Source of the DNA: Pipra filicauda
Lineage: Eukaryota > Chordata > Aves > Passeriformes > Pipridae
Reading direction: 5' to 3'
DNA: 64,000 nucleotides
NCBI RefSeq assembly: GCF_003945595.2
Contig: NW_024104898.1
Coordinates: 2,418,001 to 2,482,000 of the forward strand
Below the pieces are notes generated by a model, which had not been told where the DNA came from, made no database searches, and saw only the letters and a program-made list of their open reading frames with translations. Made by a program: the position numbers and the translations under genes. Positions 1-10,330 of this stretch are shown here, in pieces (within the stretch, counting starts at the first letter, position 1; each line of letters starts with the position of its first letter).

Positions 1-3000
1 CCTGGGGGTAAAAAACCCTACTCTACGTCAAACATTCATAGACAAATTTCCCTTTAGAACAACAGTTAATGGAAGCACAAAATTTTGCCTCATTCCAGAG
101 GAACAAATGATTTATAGGCCACATCAAATCCAAGCAAAACCTGGATTTGCCACAGACCTGCACAGCTCTCCACAAAACCTTCTAATTCGCCAGCTCTACC
201 TTTGCAACAGATGTGAGTAAAGACAGAATTTCTCCTTCTCCCTTTCCCTTATTCTCTGCCCCATGCTGGAAAACCCTGACCGTGAAAGGCAGCAGAGAGA
301 AAGGAAGGGAGTGCCTGTATGCTGGGATACGAGCACAACCTCCCTTTCCAGCTTTCCCAAGGGATCACCCGTGTGAGGACAGTGGGTTGCTTGGCTTCCT
401 CGTGCACAGATGTGCTGAGGCTCTGGAGGTGGACTGGTGCATTTTAATAGTACAGGTCCAGCTGGGAAATCTGGTCTAAGGACTTTTCTTTAGACTCCTT
501 GCCTAGCACCTGAGTGGCTGCAGCTAGTGAAACAAAAGACAACGCACTGTGGAGCTCATCTTTCCACTCTCCTTTTCAAGATGAGCACAAACAAGGTCTG
601 TTCCATTCTCTCAGCCACGCATGGGGCTGTTGAGAATGTCTTTTGCCTCTGACGAAGCCAGGATGTGACTCGCACTGATCCCTCATGGAGCCAACACATG
701 CCCTGAAGTGCTCCTGTCTTTCTGCTCCACCACCACCACCATTCAGAAAGCCCCACCAGCCCTTCAGGCTGTGTCAGGGCTGGGGGGAGCAAGATTGAGA
801 AGGTGTCAGACCAGATCTAGGTGATGCAGAGTGCAACAAGTGCCAAGGGCAGTGGGACCAAGCCCCCCATCCCCTGCAGCCACACAGGGACACAGCAAGT
901 CCTGCCAACCTGCTGTCAGTCTCTGGAGCTCTTTCTCCTTCTGAGAAAGGATGCCTAATGGCAAAGCCACTGAGCATGCACCTGAATCATGACCCAGGGT
1001 CTAGATGTCAGGCACACATCTCACTCAGACAAAATGGAGTGGGATGGCACTGCTCTTCCATGGTCAAGGGGTGTCCTGGAGACTACAACTCCCTGCAAGT
1101 TGCATCCCCTCCCTCTCTGGAAAGGCAGGTTGTGTGAAGGTGGCCCTGGGCTGTCCTGCAGTGCTCCTCGGGACATTTAAAGCCTCCAGGGCACAAATGG
1201 CTGTCTCTGGTTTGATGTGACCATACCAGACTGTACCGTCAGAAGACCCCAGAATCCCCTGTGGTAGGCTAGGTGGAGGCAGATGATCAGCCAAACTGAT
1301 GTCCTACTCACAAGGGGAGTACTGAAAACCGCATATATATCACAGCTATCAGTTGGGATGCCAAGTGCACTGAGGCTATTCAGCTCACTGCTGGAAACCA
1401 ACAGCTGCCAGTTATTACCATGGAGTGTAAATGGGATCCTGTTAAAATGCAATTTCCTGAACTCTTCAGCACTTGTTCTTCTGCAAAAGCCTTTTGTCTC
1501 CATTAAATGCCTTCCCAAGCTGAGCAGGACAAGCTGTTATCAGTGAGGCCAAAGCAAAGACAAATGGTGGCAACAGCCTGCACAGGGTCCTGCTGCTGCA
1601 CTCTTGCCTCTACAAACAGGAGTGCACATGCACTGAGGGCAGCCTGGAAAAGACCAGATGTCAGGGCAGTTTAGGTGACCAAAACTGGTCTCTGACAAAG
1701 CCAGGAATGCAAGAAGGCCTCTCCTTTGCACAGGAGATACAATGCCACTTCTTATCTTCACTAAAAAGCTGAGTCCTTCTCCCTGGGTGCAAGACCTGGG
1801 CGTTTCTTGATGCTGTGTACACCCAGCTTGAAGCACAGAGCCCATGGTGATAAGTCCCTCCATGCTGTTGCTAGGTCATCCAAAGGCAGAAGGCAAACGG
1901 GTGCTGCAGCATTTCCAGAGAAAGATGGATTTCTGAATGGTGCTGACAGAAGAAGGGGACTAAACCAGCAACACCACGAAGCAGCAACTCCCTGAGCTCT
2001 CTGCTTTAAGGAAAAACTTTGTCTCTTCAAGTGGGGTGAGGTGACACTATTTACTCCATCTAGCAGGGAAAATGCCCTGGTTTCTTTGTCTGTCCCTGCC
2101 TGGGGCAGGTGAGGTCCCTTAGGGCAGCATGAAGGACCCCCTGGCAATTCCCATAGGTAAAACTCCCTGCCTCAGCCTAGTTGAGAACTAGTGGGGAGCA
2201 GGGCTCCTCCTGCCAGTGCCTCACACAGGGACAGCTTCACATTGAAGACAAGGCTCAGGGCAGAGATGCTTCTGCCATCAGCACCATTTGCTGACCCCAG
2301 TGACTGTCACTGCCAGGCTGAGAAGCACAGGGTGCCAACCCAAAAGCAGGGTGCTTTTCTTGGCACAGAATGATAGGGAAGGGCTGAGGAGGAGGAATCT
2401 AGACCCTGCTCTCCCTTTGGTAGTGAAGCATTTTTTTGTCATTCTGGAGTAGTGCACCCACAGGATTTTGTATGGAAAGAAATGAAATTTCCATATTTTG
2501 AATAGCAATAGGGAATACAATACGATTTGTATCATGTTCACTATGCTCATTTATACATCCCTAAATTATTTTTGCAAGAAATTTACCAGCCTAAACATCT
2601 GAAGCCCCCCCTACTTTTTCCCCAGTTGCCACTGCATTTCTCACCAGAAGAAAACTACTTCCCAGAAGAAGGGCTCCATATCGCTGTTGCTACAGCTGCT
2701 TTTCAGGCAGCAAGCTGTGCAGCTCTGCCGGAGCAGCTCTGCACGCGTGACAATCATAACACTTCAGGAGTTCCCAAGCCATTTCTGCACTATGCAAAGT
2801 TTTTCATATAGATGAGACATTTTTTCAGTCCCGTACAGCTGGGAAGAGTTGCACTCAGGCGTTCCAAATTACTTAACTCCAGATCAAATGAAACATATTA
2901 GTTCCATTGCTTTCCAATGGCTGATCTACGTAGAAGAAAACTAGTCTATTACTATTATCAGCCAGGAGCTGCATTTCAGAGCAAGCAGTAAGAATTGATG

Positions 3001-6000
3001 ATCATATTGTTAAAAGTCATGGATTAAAGTCCTGTTGATGACCTGGTATTGGGACTTGCACTGAACTGTAAAAAATTATAATTAAAAAAGTGTATTTTTC
3101 AGAATACAATGAACAACTACAAAAAGAGGTTTCAAATGAAAGTTTCTTTGTAAGCCCCACTTGCAACTACACAGTAGCATTCAGTACTTCTAATATCTAC
3201 AACTTATACCCAGGAGCCTGCACACTCACATATTTTCTGTTTTATACCCTGAAAAAAAAAAAGAAATTGAGTATATATTGGCTAACACCCACACAGCATT
3301 CTTCCTAATGTATTTCTACAACTACCAAGCAGAGGTCTCTTTGTAAATAAAAGCAGCCTCTTAAATTTATATTGCACTTTTCTTCTGCAGGGACTTTCAT
3401 GCTATATACACGAATAATATCCACCATCACTGAAATGCAGTCGGTTCTGGAGTGGAATAAAGCAGCTACTCGATAGGCACGGAGCAACATAAAACATCAG
3501 AAAGAGAAACATAACATTAGGACTGCAATAGATATTTAAGCAGACAGACTGTAATTAATTTTAAGGACTGTAATTTAGCCAGAACACTGTGAAAAGCGTG
3601 AAGGGATCTTTAATTGGAAGGGGTAAAGAACATGGCTTTGTATCTCACCTAGGATGCATTACCACCCCAAGGAGATTTGTCCCTCAAGCATGGAGTAGTA
3701 AACCACAAATACCAGTGTCCCCAAAGAGGAGGGACACTGCCTCCCCTCCACCCCATCACTGCACAGCTTCCCATCCTTGTTGCTGAAGTACCTCTTTCCT
3801 CTGCTACTCTCTCTCAGCACATTTGCCAAGGAAATGAAGTCCTTCTTTTCAACCTTGGTAGTTCTGACAAGCTGAGGCACTTGAGTTAATGACTTCCCCC
3901 AAACTTATCACCAGTTGATTTCTAGCCAGAGATAAAGGAGCAGAGGTCTAAGCAGGAAGGGGCTCCCTGAGACTTTTTCTGAAGCTGATGGGTCCACACC
4001 TGACAGCAGAAGGCTTCACCTCTGGCTGGGGCAATCTTCTTACTCTTCCCTGGACCTACAGCCACCAATGGGCTTCTTGCCCCCTGTGCCATGGGTTTGC
4101 TTGGTGAGGCACTTACATCCTTCCTTGCAGGAGCTGGCAGGAGAGCATGGACACCCTCCCTGCAGGTGTCCCTTTCTAAAAATGTGGTGGCTCTTTGCTG
4201 ACACTCACCTCACAGGTAATGCTAAACATCAACAAAATGTGCTTGTGCAACCTGGGCTAAGCAGTCTGTAGAAGCAAGGCCACAAGGGTCTCTGCCTTAG
4301 TAAGAGCTTAGAAAGTGAGATGGTTGCCCTGGGCTATTTCTTACCGACGGGGAAATGTTTCTGTCTCCACCTTCTGCCCAGCAGGAGCTTCCCGGAACCA
4401 GCAACACAACACAAATATGTTGCTGCTGACAGATCAGGAGCCATCATGAAGTTCCCAAGGACCCCTGGAAAGCACTGTCTCTCTCCTAGGAGTAAAAGTG
4501 GACTCTTACCAGGAATTGGGTGATGACTTCTGACCTCTAACAATCATGCAGGAAAGGAAGAGCATGGGACTGAAAGAACTTGGCTAAAAAAGGATGGTGG
4601 CACTGGCTGCCCATGAAAATGGCAACAAACAGCAAGATGCAGAATCGCTGTTCGCACCCACTGCATCCATGATGCTGCCTGGCCCTAGGCAACAGTCTTG
4701 GGTTTCCAGGTCAAATATGCAGTGTGACCAAGGTCTGGGCTCTGAAGGGAGGAGTGGAGACAGAAAAAACACAGTCCTAATTCTTGGAAATGGAGAAAAG
4801 CAAATTAGTAAGGGAGACCTGTATAATCCCCTCCCACTGTCTTGCACTGCCTCCTGTGAAGGAGGTTCCCTTGCCCCTCACAGCTGATATCCTTTCTCTC
4901 TCTGGTGACTGGGAAGCATTAGTACATTAGTGCAGATGAATACCTTTCCAGGATCTAGGGAGTGATGGATTTCAAGACTTCAAACTGGATCTCCTGGGAG
5001 TTAGGTAAGAGCTTTCCCCCCCATCAGTGAAGGAAAGGAAGCACCAGCTGTGGCTGGAAGCTGAGCAATGCAGGAGGCAGCTAATACATTCAGGTGATTT
5101 CAGATAAATGCAGCTGTCTCAGAGAAGCTGATATATTCATCAGAAATAGGTAAGAAGCCATGGGTACTGAGGGCTTCAGTGAGAGAGCTAGCTTATTATA
5201 CATCTCTGATGCCTTAGATAGGGGTTTTGGATGGGGTGTTCCCCAAGAGGAAGAGTACCACTTAAACGGATTGCCAGAGCACGGGCTAGCAAACCACAAT
5301 TCACAGTCCTGTGGGGCTAACTCTGACCTGTGCAGGAGATTACTCATGTCCAGAGCTGCTTCCAGATGCAGCGAGGCTATCACAGCTCCTTTCTGGCCAG
5401 TGCAGGGCAGACCCTTCTCCTGGGGGTTTAATTTGGAGTAGCACATGCCTCCACCTGCTACAGGTCTGCAAGCAGGGAGAAACATCAGCTTTACCCTTTC
5501 ATGACACCAGCAGGAAAAAGGTGAATTTCCTGTCTACTTGTTCCTCAGTGGCAAACAGGGCCACAGTTCAGCACAAACCCCTCTTTTGAGTCAACTTCCT
5601 GCCTCCATCCTTCATCCTTCTTGGGGCATGTTCCTGCCTGTTTCACCTTTCAGCTCCTCTGCCCACTGCTTTGGCAGTGGAAGCCGTGTGAGTGCCTGCG
5701 TGGCTGCATGTGCTGACAAAATTCAGCCACCTCTCCCCTGAGCAGCAATGCTGTTGCACCCTTCACCCATACTGCAGCTAATGTGCCATGCATGCAGAAA
5801 GGCCTCTGGAGGTGAGGGTGCAGCATCGGAGCTGCCTGAACTGCCGGTCCAGGGGCTGGATCATGGGCATAGGACCTGCTGTCTGTCTGACAAACATTTA
5901 AATGCCTCACTTTTCCCAGAATCCAGAAAGCTTGAGGTGGAGAAAGTTAAGCAATGGAATAACAACCAAAATAAATAGGTAATGAAGTAGAGGCAGAGAA

Positions 6001-6699
6001 GCAATCCTGGATTTAGGGTTTAGGTGGCCGTCATCCCAATATGCACAGGGGGAAGCCAAAGCGCAACTGCTCCACCCTTCCAGTCCCATCCCATCACACC
6101 TCATCCCCCAGCCTGACAGAGAGACACCTTTCTGTCTGCAGCTCAGACCTGCTCTCATAGTTTCCCTACCCAGCAAGAGTGCTGAAAGACAGAAAGAGGC
6201 TCTTAGAGGCCAGTGCTGCAGCTGGATCCAGCCAGTACTTCACCACTCAGCGTGGTCCGCGTCATTGGTCCCTTCCTGCTCCATCTTCTTCAGGCTGGTG
6301 GGTGAGAAGCACAGAGAAGTGGGGAAAGGCCAAAGCAAACCACACTGGGAGCAATTAAATACATGAGAGCCTGGAAGATGTGGATGGATGGAGACACTGA
6401 AGCACATGCGGTGTGAGGCAAGGTGCTCTGGCCACTGGCACTTGGGGTGGCTGCTGCCCCACGGTTGAGGCTGGCGTTACTGCAGGGAGCTGCAGCTGGA
6501 GTGGGGCAGCCCCAGCCAGAGGGAAAGCATGAGAAGACAAGGGGAGTACTGCAGTATATCATCCACTAAGCTGTGGGGTCTGCAGTAAAGAAGGTAACTG
6601 TTCTGGTAGAAATTTGTGCTTTAATATATTTTTGTTTGTTTGTTTAAAACAAGTTCCCACTTCCCTGAGGAAGCCCTGTCCGACATTCCCAAGGAAACA

Positions 6700-6830
6700 T
6701 GGGGGTGTTTTTTTCCTCCTTCATTTGCTCTTCACATTTCTTCATCCCTATTTTTTGTCTTTCATTCCTTCTTTTCTGTTTCTGTTTCTTTTCTTCCTTC
6801 CTCTCTCTCTCTCACTCTCTCGTGCACGTG
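6700..6830. repeat. Pyrimidine-rich tract with (CT)n
   Basis: The plus strand here is almost wholly C and T, with a (TC)n core around 6800-6820. On the MDGA1 transcript strand it is a purine-rich GA tract just after the candidate polyadenylation signal. It is low-complexity sequence, and the plus-strand Ser/Phe/Leu-rich open frames over it are artefacts of composition. Confidence 0.8.
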
Positions 6831-6850
6831 CTTTTAAAAAAAGTTTCGTC

Positions 6851-6856
6851 TTTATT
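6851..6856 (-). terminator. MDGA1: Candidate polyadenylation signal of MDGA1
   Basis: On the minus strand this reads AATAAA, about 210 nt past the stop codon. It is the only canonical hexamer I see soon after the terminal exon. It directly precedes a long purine-rich stretch on the transcript strand, which is not the usual GU-rich downstream element, so usage is uncertain. Confidence 0.4.
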
Positions 6857-7062
6857 TTTAAACTTTGTTCTAGACATTATGACTTTCTCAAGGAGTGCTC
6901 CAGTTCTGAACCAGATCCCTTTGCGTGGTCATGCCTGTCAGTCTTTGGTAACATATGGACACTTTGGTGTGCCAGTGAGGAGGGTAGGAAAAGGAGCAGA
7001 GGTGGCTGATCAGGAAAGGAGCAGGAATGTCTTGGTCCGAAGACAGGAGCGCTCGCTTGCCA

Positions 7063-7154
7063 TCATCTGAGCAGCACGTAAAGGAAGAAAGTCAATGGGC
7101 CACAAAGACAAGGGCTGTGCAGGGCTGGGACACCACTTCCTGGAAGAGCAACCG
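7063..7154 (-). CDS. MDGA1: MDGA1 terminal exon: GPI-attachment signal and stop
   Basis: The coding part is 92 nt. The acceptor is a strong pyrimidine tract ending TTGGCAG at 7155, and the first two bases complete an Ala codon. Translation begins AVALPGSGVPALHSP and ends in a short hydrophobic run, CGPLTFFLYVLLR, followed by TGA (7063-7065). This is the layout of a GPI signal: a small-residue cleavage region (GSG), a short spacer, and a hydrophobic tail with no cytoplasmic domain. The human MDGA1 end has the same plan, with a PGSG motif and a terminal hydrophobic stretch ending in Arg. The omega residue is not certain; the Gly/Ser run near the start is a candidate. Identification rests on phase, splice signal and match to the family ending, as the exon is too short to stand alone. 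Confidence 0.9.
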
Positions 7155-8429
7155 CTGCCAACCGAGAAGAGAGAAAGAGAATTAGTGATGGGACAGATCA
7201 GCACGCATCAATGTCTTGTCCCACACCAAAACACCCATATCTATTGGAAGATATTTCTAGCCTTTCTTGGACATTCTCAAGGTTTCCTAAAACTATTTCT
7301 TTTCTAACTTTGGAGAAAAGGTTGAATCTTAGATACTTTTGCAATCCAACCCTCCTTTCATCCCCAGAAGTTTCAACTCGAGTCAAGCAAAAGGTTCTGG
7401 TTGTGTTTTGGTTACAGGTTAACCATCCTAGGCTGAAACAGACCTTTAACTGCACATAAAATTTTGAAAATTTTAGGGTGTTCTCACTTTTTTATGTTTC
7501 GTTTCCCCCTTCACCTTTGAAGTTAAGAAAATTGCTGAAAGTGACTCTTACTCAACAAATTTTTTTGTTTCAAAAATAACAAAAACTTGCTCTTAAGTGC
7601 CTGCCTGTCTCTGATTTGCCTACTCCAAACATGTGTCCTCCTGCCCACCTGAGGCATGTCATCGAGGACACAGGCAGGACTAAGGCAATAGGCACACCAG
7701 TAATTCCCACTCGAGGGTGAATGCCTCCATACTGCTTACACACCTTGCTATGGCTTCAACCTACAGTGCATCCCAGTGAGAGTGGAGTTGTCTCCATTAC
7801 TGCAGTGCTGGCATCGGGTTATGTGGATGGACTGGAAAGAGACTGGTGGGATTTAGCTCAAGTGCTCACTGTCAGGATTGGGAGAGAGGTGCCATACAGC
7901 TCAGGTAGCTTGCTCCCATCCTGCATGTGTGATACCCTGCCTGGATGTGCCTCTTTGCTCAGAGGGCAACAGGAAGAATCCCAGCCCCTTTACTCCATGC
8001 CCCAAACAGCAGATTTTTTTTCCTGGACAAGGACTGACTTAACACTGCAGAGGCCATTAAATCCTGCAGAAGACCCTTCCATTTCCAAAGCTCCCGCACC
8101 TGAAGTTTCCAGAAATGAGATACTGCAGAAGTCCTTAGCTTCTTTGGGATGACACCCCCACCCAACATACTGGTGCAGACTTCAGCATGCTGGTGTCTGG
8201 CACCACAGCCCCTACAGGATCTGGCTGTTCCTTTGAGCTCTGCTAACTCACCACTGTAAAGAGGTGTTCAAGAGTCTGACAGCTCCTCTGCTGACTTCTG
8301 CTGATGGAGTCAACCACTTTGTTGAGTCCCACCAACATGTGCTTTGAAATTAGCTGCGCATCCTTAGTGCATGCATTTTTGAATGCACTCATACCAACTT
8401 GTTTGCCTCTGAGGCACACACAGTCTCAC
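7155..8429 (-). other. MDGA1 last intron
   Basis: A 1275-bp intron with donor GTGAGA and acceptor TTGGCAG. A plus-strand open frame at 7721-8152 has no recognisable domain and is treated as chance. I see no repeat family or RNA gene. Confidence 0.85.
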
Positions 8430-8538
8430 CCTTATTTGGTCCGATTGGCTTCCTTGGACAGTCTCCCTTTTTCAGAGTGACGTCATCGATGGCAATGTCC
8501 CCCTCGTAGCTCGTGCCCCGGACACCTTCGAAAATTAA
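8430..8538 (-). CDS. MDGA1: MDGA1 exon: end of MAM domain
   Basis: This 109-nt exon starts in phase 0 and ends in phase 1. It encodes [20 protein letters not shown], then [16 protein letters not shown]. The FEG-RG and GDIAIDD motifs are the MAM C-terminal signature, and GDC supplies the fourth conserved cysteine. The acceptor is TTGCAG and the donor GTGAGA; the last base G joins the next exon to make Ala. The basic KPIGPNK tail begins the stalk before the GPI signal. Confidence 0.95.
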
Positions 8539-9462
8539 CTGCAAGCAGAGCATGGGAGAGAGCCTGGCATGAGGCTGCAGTTGTGGAGGGCCCTTCCTGC
8601 ACTGCAGGGCTCTGCAGAGGTGAGCAGGACACAGACCAGATCTTATCAGGTCCCCAAGTGAATGATTCCTTCCTGTTTCTCCAGTACTCACAGAATCTGG
8701 AAAGCCAGATCCCACTGCTTTTGGGACCAACCTCCCTGTGCTGAGTGTCTGTACGGTAATAAACGACCATGTACAGCTCTGCTTTATTAAGTGTCCTGCA
8801 CTAACAAGCCAACCAATACTGAACAGTACTTGCAAGAGTAACTAAATTCTCATTTATTATTTTGAAGCACACTGGGCATTTTGTCACAGTGCCACAACTT
8901 ACCAGCTTGCACAGAGCAGCTCTCACAAACAACCCTACAACAGCAAAGTAGCCTGTTGAGTAAAAACATCAGCAATAAAAGCAGCCACTTCCTGGCTACA
9001 CGAGTGACTAGACGAGCAGATACAGAGTGTCCAGTTCATACTCACAAAATCTCCTATAGTCCTAAACTGGGGGGAGAGTGGGGGTGGGTTCTTGCAGTAC
9101 ATGCTAGAAGAAATCTCTAGCACTCAGTCATTTTACACCAACAGCCCCCAGATGTTCAACACTAAGAGAACTGTCCGTCACACGGACATGGTACCAAAAG
9201 GTGCTCTTTGATAAGCGCTTTCCAGACCAGCAATAATCAGAAGTTTATAATGCCAAACTGATGCTTGCATATAACTTCAGCAAGCTTTTGCTTTGCCCCA
9301 GTGACCCTGGGGTTGAGAGCTCCCAGTGCCCTCCCAGTGCCCTCCCAGTGCCCCACCAGTGCCTGTGCCACAGAGGCAGATGACTGCTGGGAAGGCTCCT
9401 ACATCCCTGTCACATGGACAGGAAAGGTGGCAGGTGACTCCTTGACTGTGGAGCTGACTTAC
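8539..9462 (-). other. MDGA1 intron between the last two MAM exons
   Basis: A 924-bp GT-AG intron (donor GTAAGT, acceptor TTGCAG). It contains a four-unit 11-bp tandem repeat at 9321-9364 and otherwise nothing I can name. Confidence 0.85.
9321..9364. repeat. 11-bp tandem repeat, four copies
   Basis: Three exact copies of TCCCAGTGCCC are followed by one degenerate copy, about 100 bp inside the intron from the MAM part 3 donor. It is a likely length-variable minisatellite. Confidence 0.85.
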
Positions 9463-9593
9463 CTGGAAGGGCCCAGGCGGGTTGATGGGCACATGTGCTT
9501 GCTGCCACATGTTCCCCCGGTTCCCACTGAGTGACCAGACCTGGGTGTCAATGGCTCGCTTGTTCCGCACGCGGACTAGCAGGTTCAAGGAGC
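9463..9593 (-). CDS. MDGA1: MDGA1 exon: MAM domain, part 3
   Basis: This 131-nt exon starts in phase 1 and ends in phase 0 after Gln. It encodes SLNLLVRVRNKRAIDTQ, then VWSLSGNRGNMWQQAHVPI, then NPPGPFQ. The L-V-R strand and the W-L-G-N-G-W-A-V pattern are the standard MAM core. The acceptor is TTACAG and the donor GTAAGT. The donor side lies beside a short 11-bp tandem repeat in the downstream intron. It is followed 0.9 kb on by the last MAM exon. Confidence 0.95.
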
Positions 9594-9914
9594 CTGTAAG
9601 AGAGAAACCAGGTGCTGGTGTAAGGGGGCAGGCAGGCAAGCCTGCCTGCTGGGGTGGCTCCAGCACAGCTCTGGGGCTCAGCCTCAAACCATAGCTGTAT
9701 GCCCCAGCTGGCCCAGGGACAGCCAGCAGAGCCGCAACAGTAATCTTTGAAGGGAGCCAACTTTCTTCTCTGTTGATGGATAAGTGCCACTGGCAATGTT
9801 TCATCCACCTAGACTATCCAGGGGAGCACACAGACCCAGACAAAGAGGGATAGGACAAGGAAGAGGAAGTTTACAGCATGGCTGGGGTGGCACAAGAAGG
9901 GGGTAGCAGAAATG

Positions 9915-10330
9915 CTAGCTGCCAGGGACCTCCAGAGGCATCCCATCCAACCTCCTGCTTGAAGCTGTCTCCCGCTCTACAGGAGGGCAGCATGGTTTTG
10001 TCTGGCCAAGTCTTGAATTTCCCTGAGGAAACCAACTTTGTCCAGTATGAACCTTCAGCACTACCAGTTGTTGTCACTGTAACCTACTATGTTGTCTAAT
10101 ACTGTGAAAAGATTTTGGTTTTGTCATCTTTGAATGTGCCCTTGAAACAGTTGGGGGACAAGAGCTGATAGTAACCTCCTCTTTGCTAGACTGAGCCAGT
10201 CCAGCTCCCTTAGGAGCTCTTCCTCAGAACTTCTGCTCCTGGTCTTTGACCATCCTAATGCCCTTCTGCTGGATGCCCACCAATTACTCTACATTCCACC
10301 TGAAATGAGGAGCCCAGAACAGGTATTTGT
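9915..10330 (-). mobile_element. Old CR1 LINE 3' fragment
   Basis: The plus strand carries diverged antisense CR1 3'-end sequence: the opening CAGGGACCTCCAGAGGCAT leads into CATCCAACCTCCTGCTTGAAG, and the far end shows the GGAGCCCAGAAC block typical of the reverse-transcriptase-to-3' UTR part of CR1. It is much more diverged than the other copies, so it is an older insertion. The edges are approximate. Confidence 0.6.

Larger units (their letters stand above)
1..7062 (-). other. MDGA1 3' UTR and downstream DNA
   Basis: No coding exon is seen here on either strand. Sequence directly below 7063 must be 3' UTR of the minus-strand gene. A canonical AATAAA (plus-strand tttatt at 6851-6856) lies about 210 nt after the stop, and an ATTAAA (plus-strand tttaat near 6620) lies farther on. 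Where the transcript ends is not decided by sequence alone; MDGA1 transcripts in other species can have long 3' UTRs, so part of 1-6600 may also be transcribed. The remaining sequence is unremarkable mixed-composition DNA with short A-rich runs (3250-3262) and no repeat family that I recognise. Confidence 0.6.

Noticed and set aside
7721..8152. 143-residue plus-strand open frame
   Set aside because: It lies inside the last MDGA1 intron and has no recognisable domain, no family resemblance and no splice context; such lengths arise by chance in 64 kb.
9277..9804. 175-residue minus-strand open frame taken as a whole
   Set aside because: Only 9463-9593 is exon, bounded by TTACAG and GTAAGT; the rest is intron read-through.
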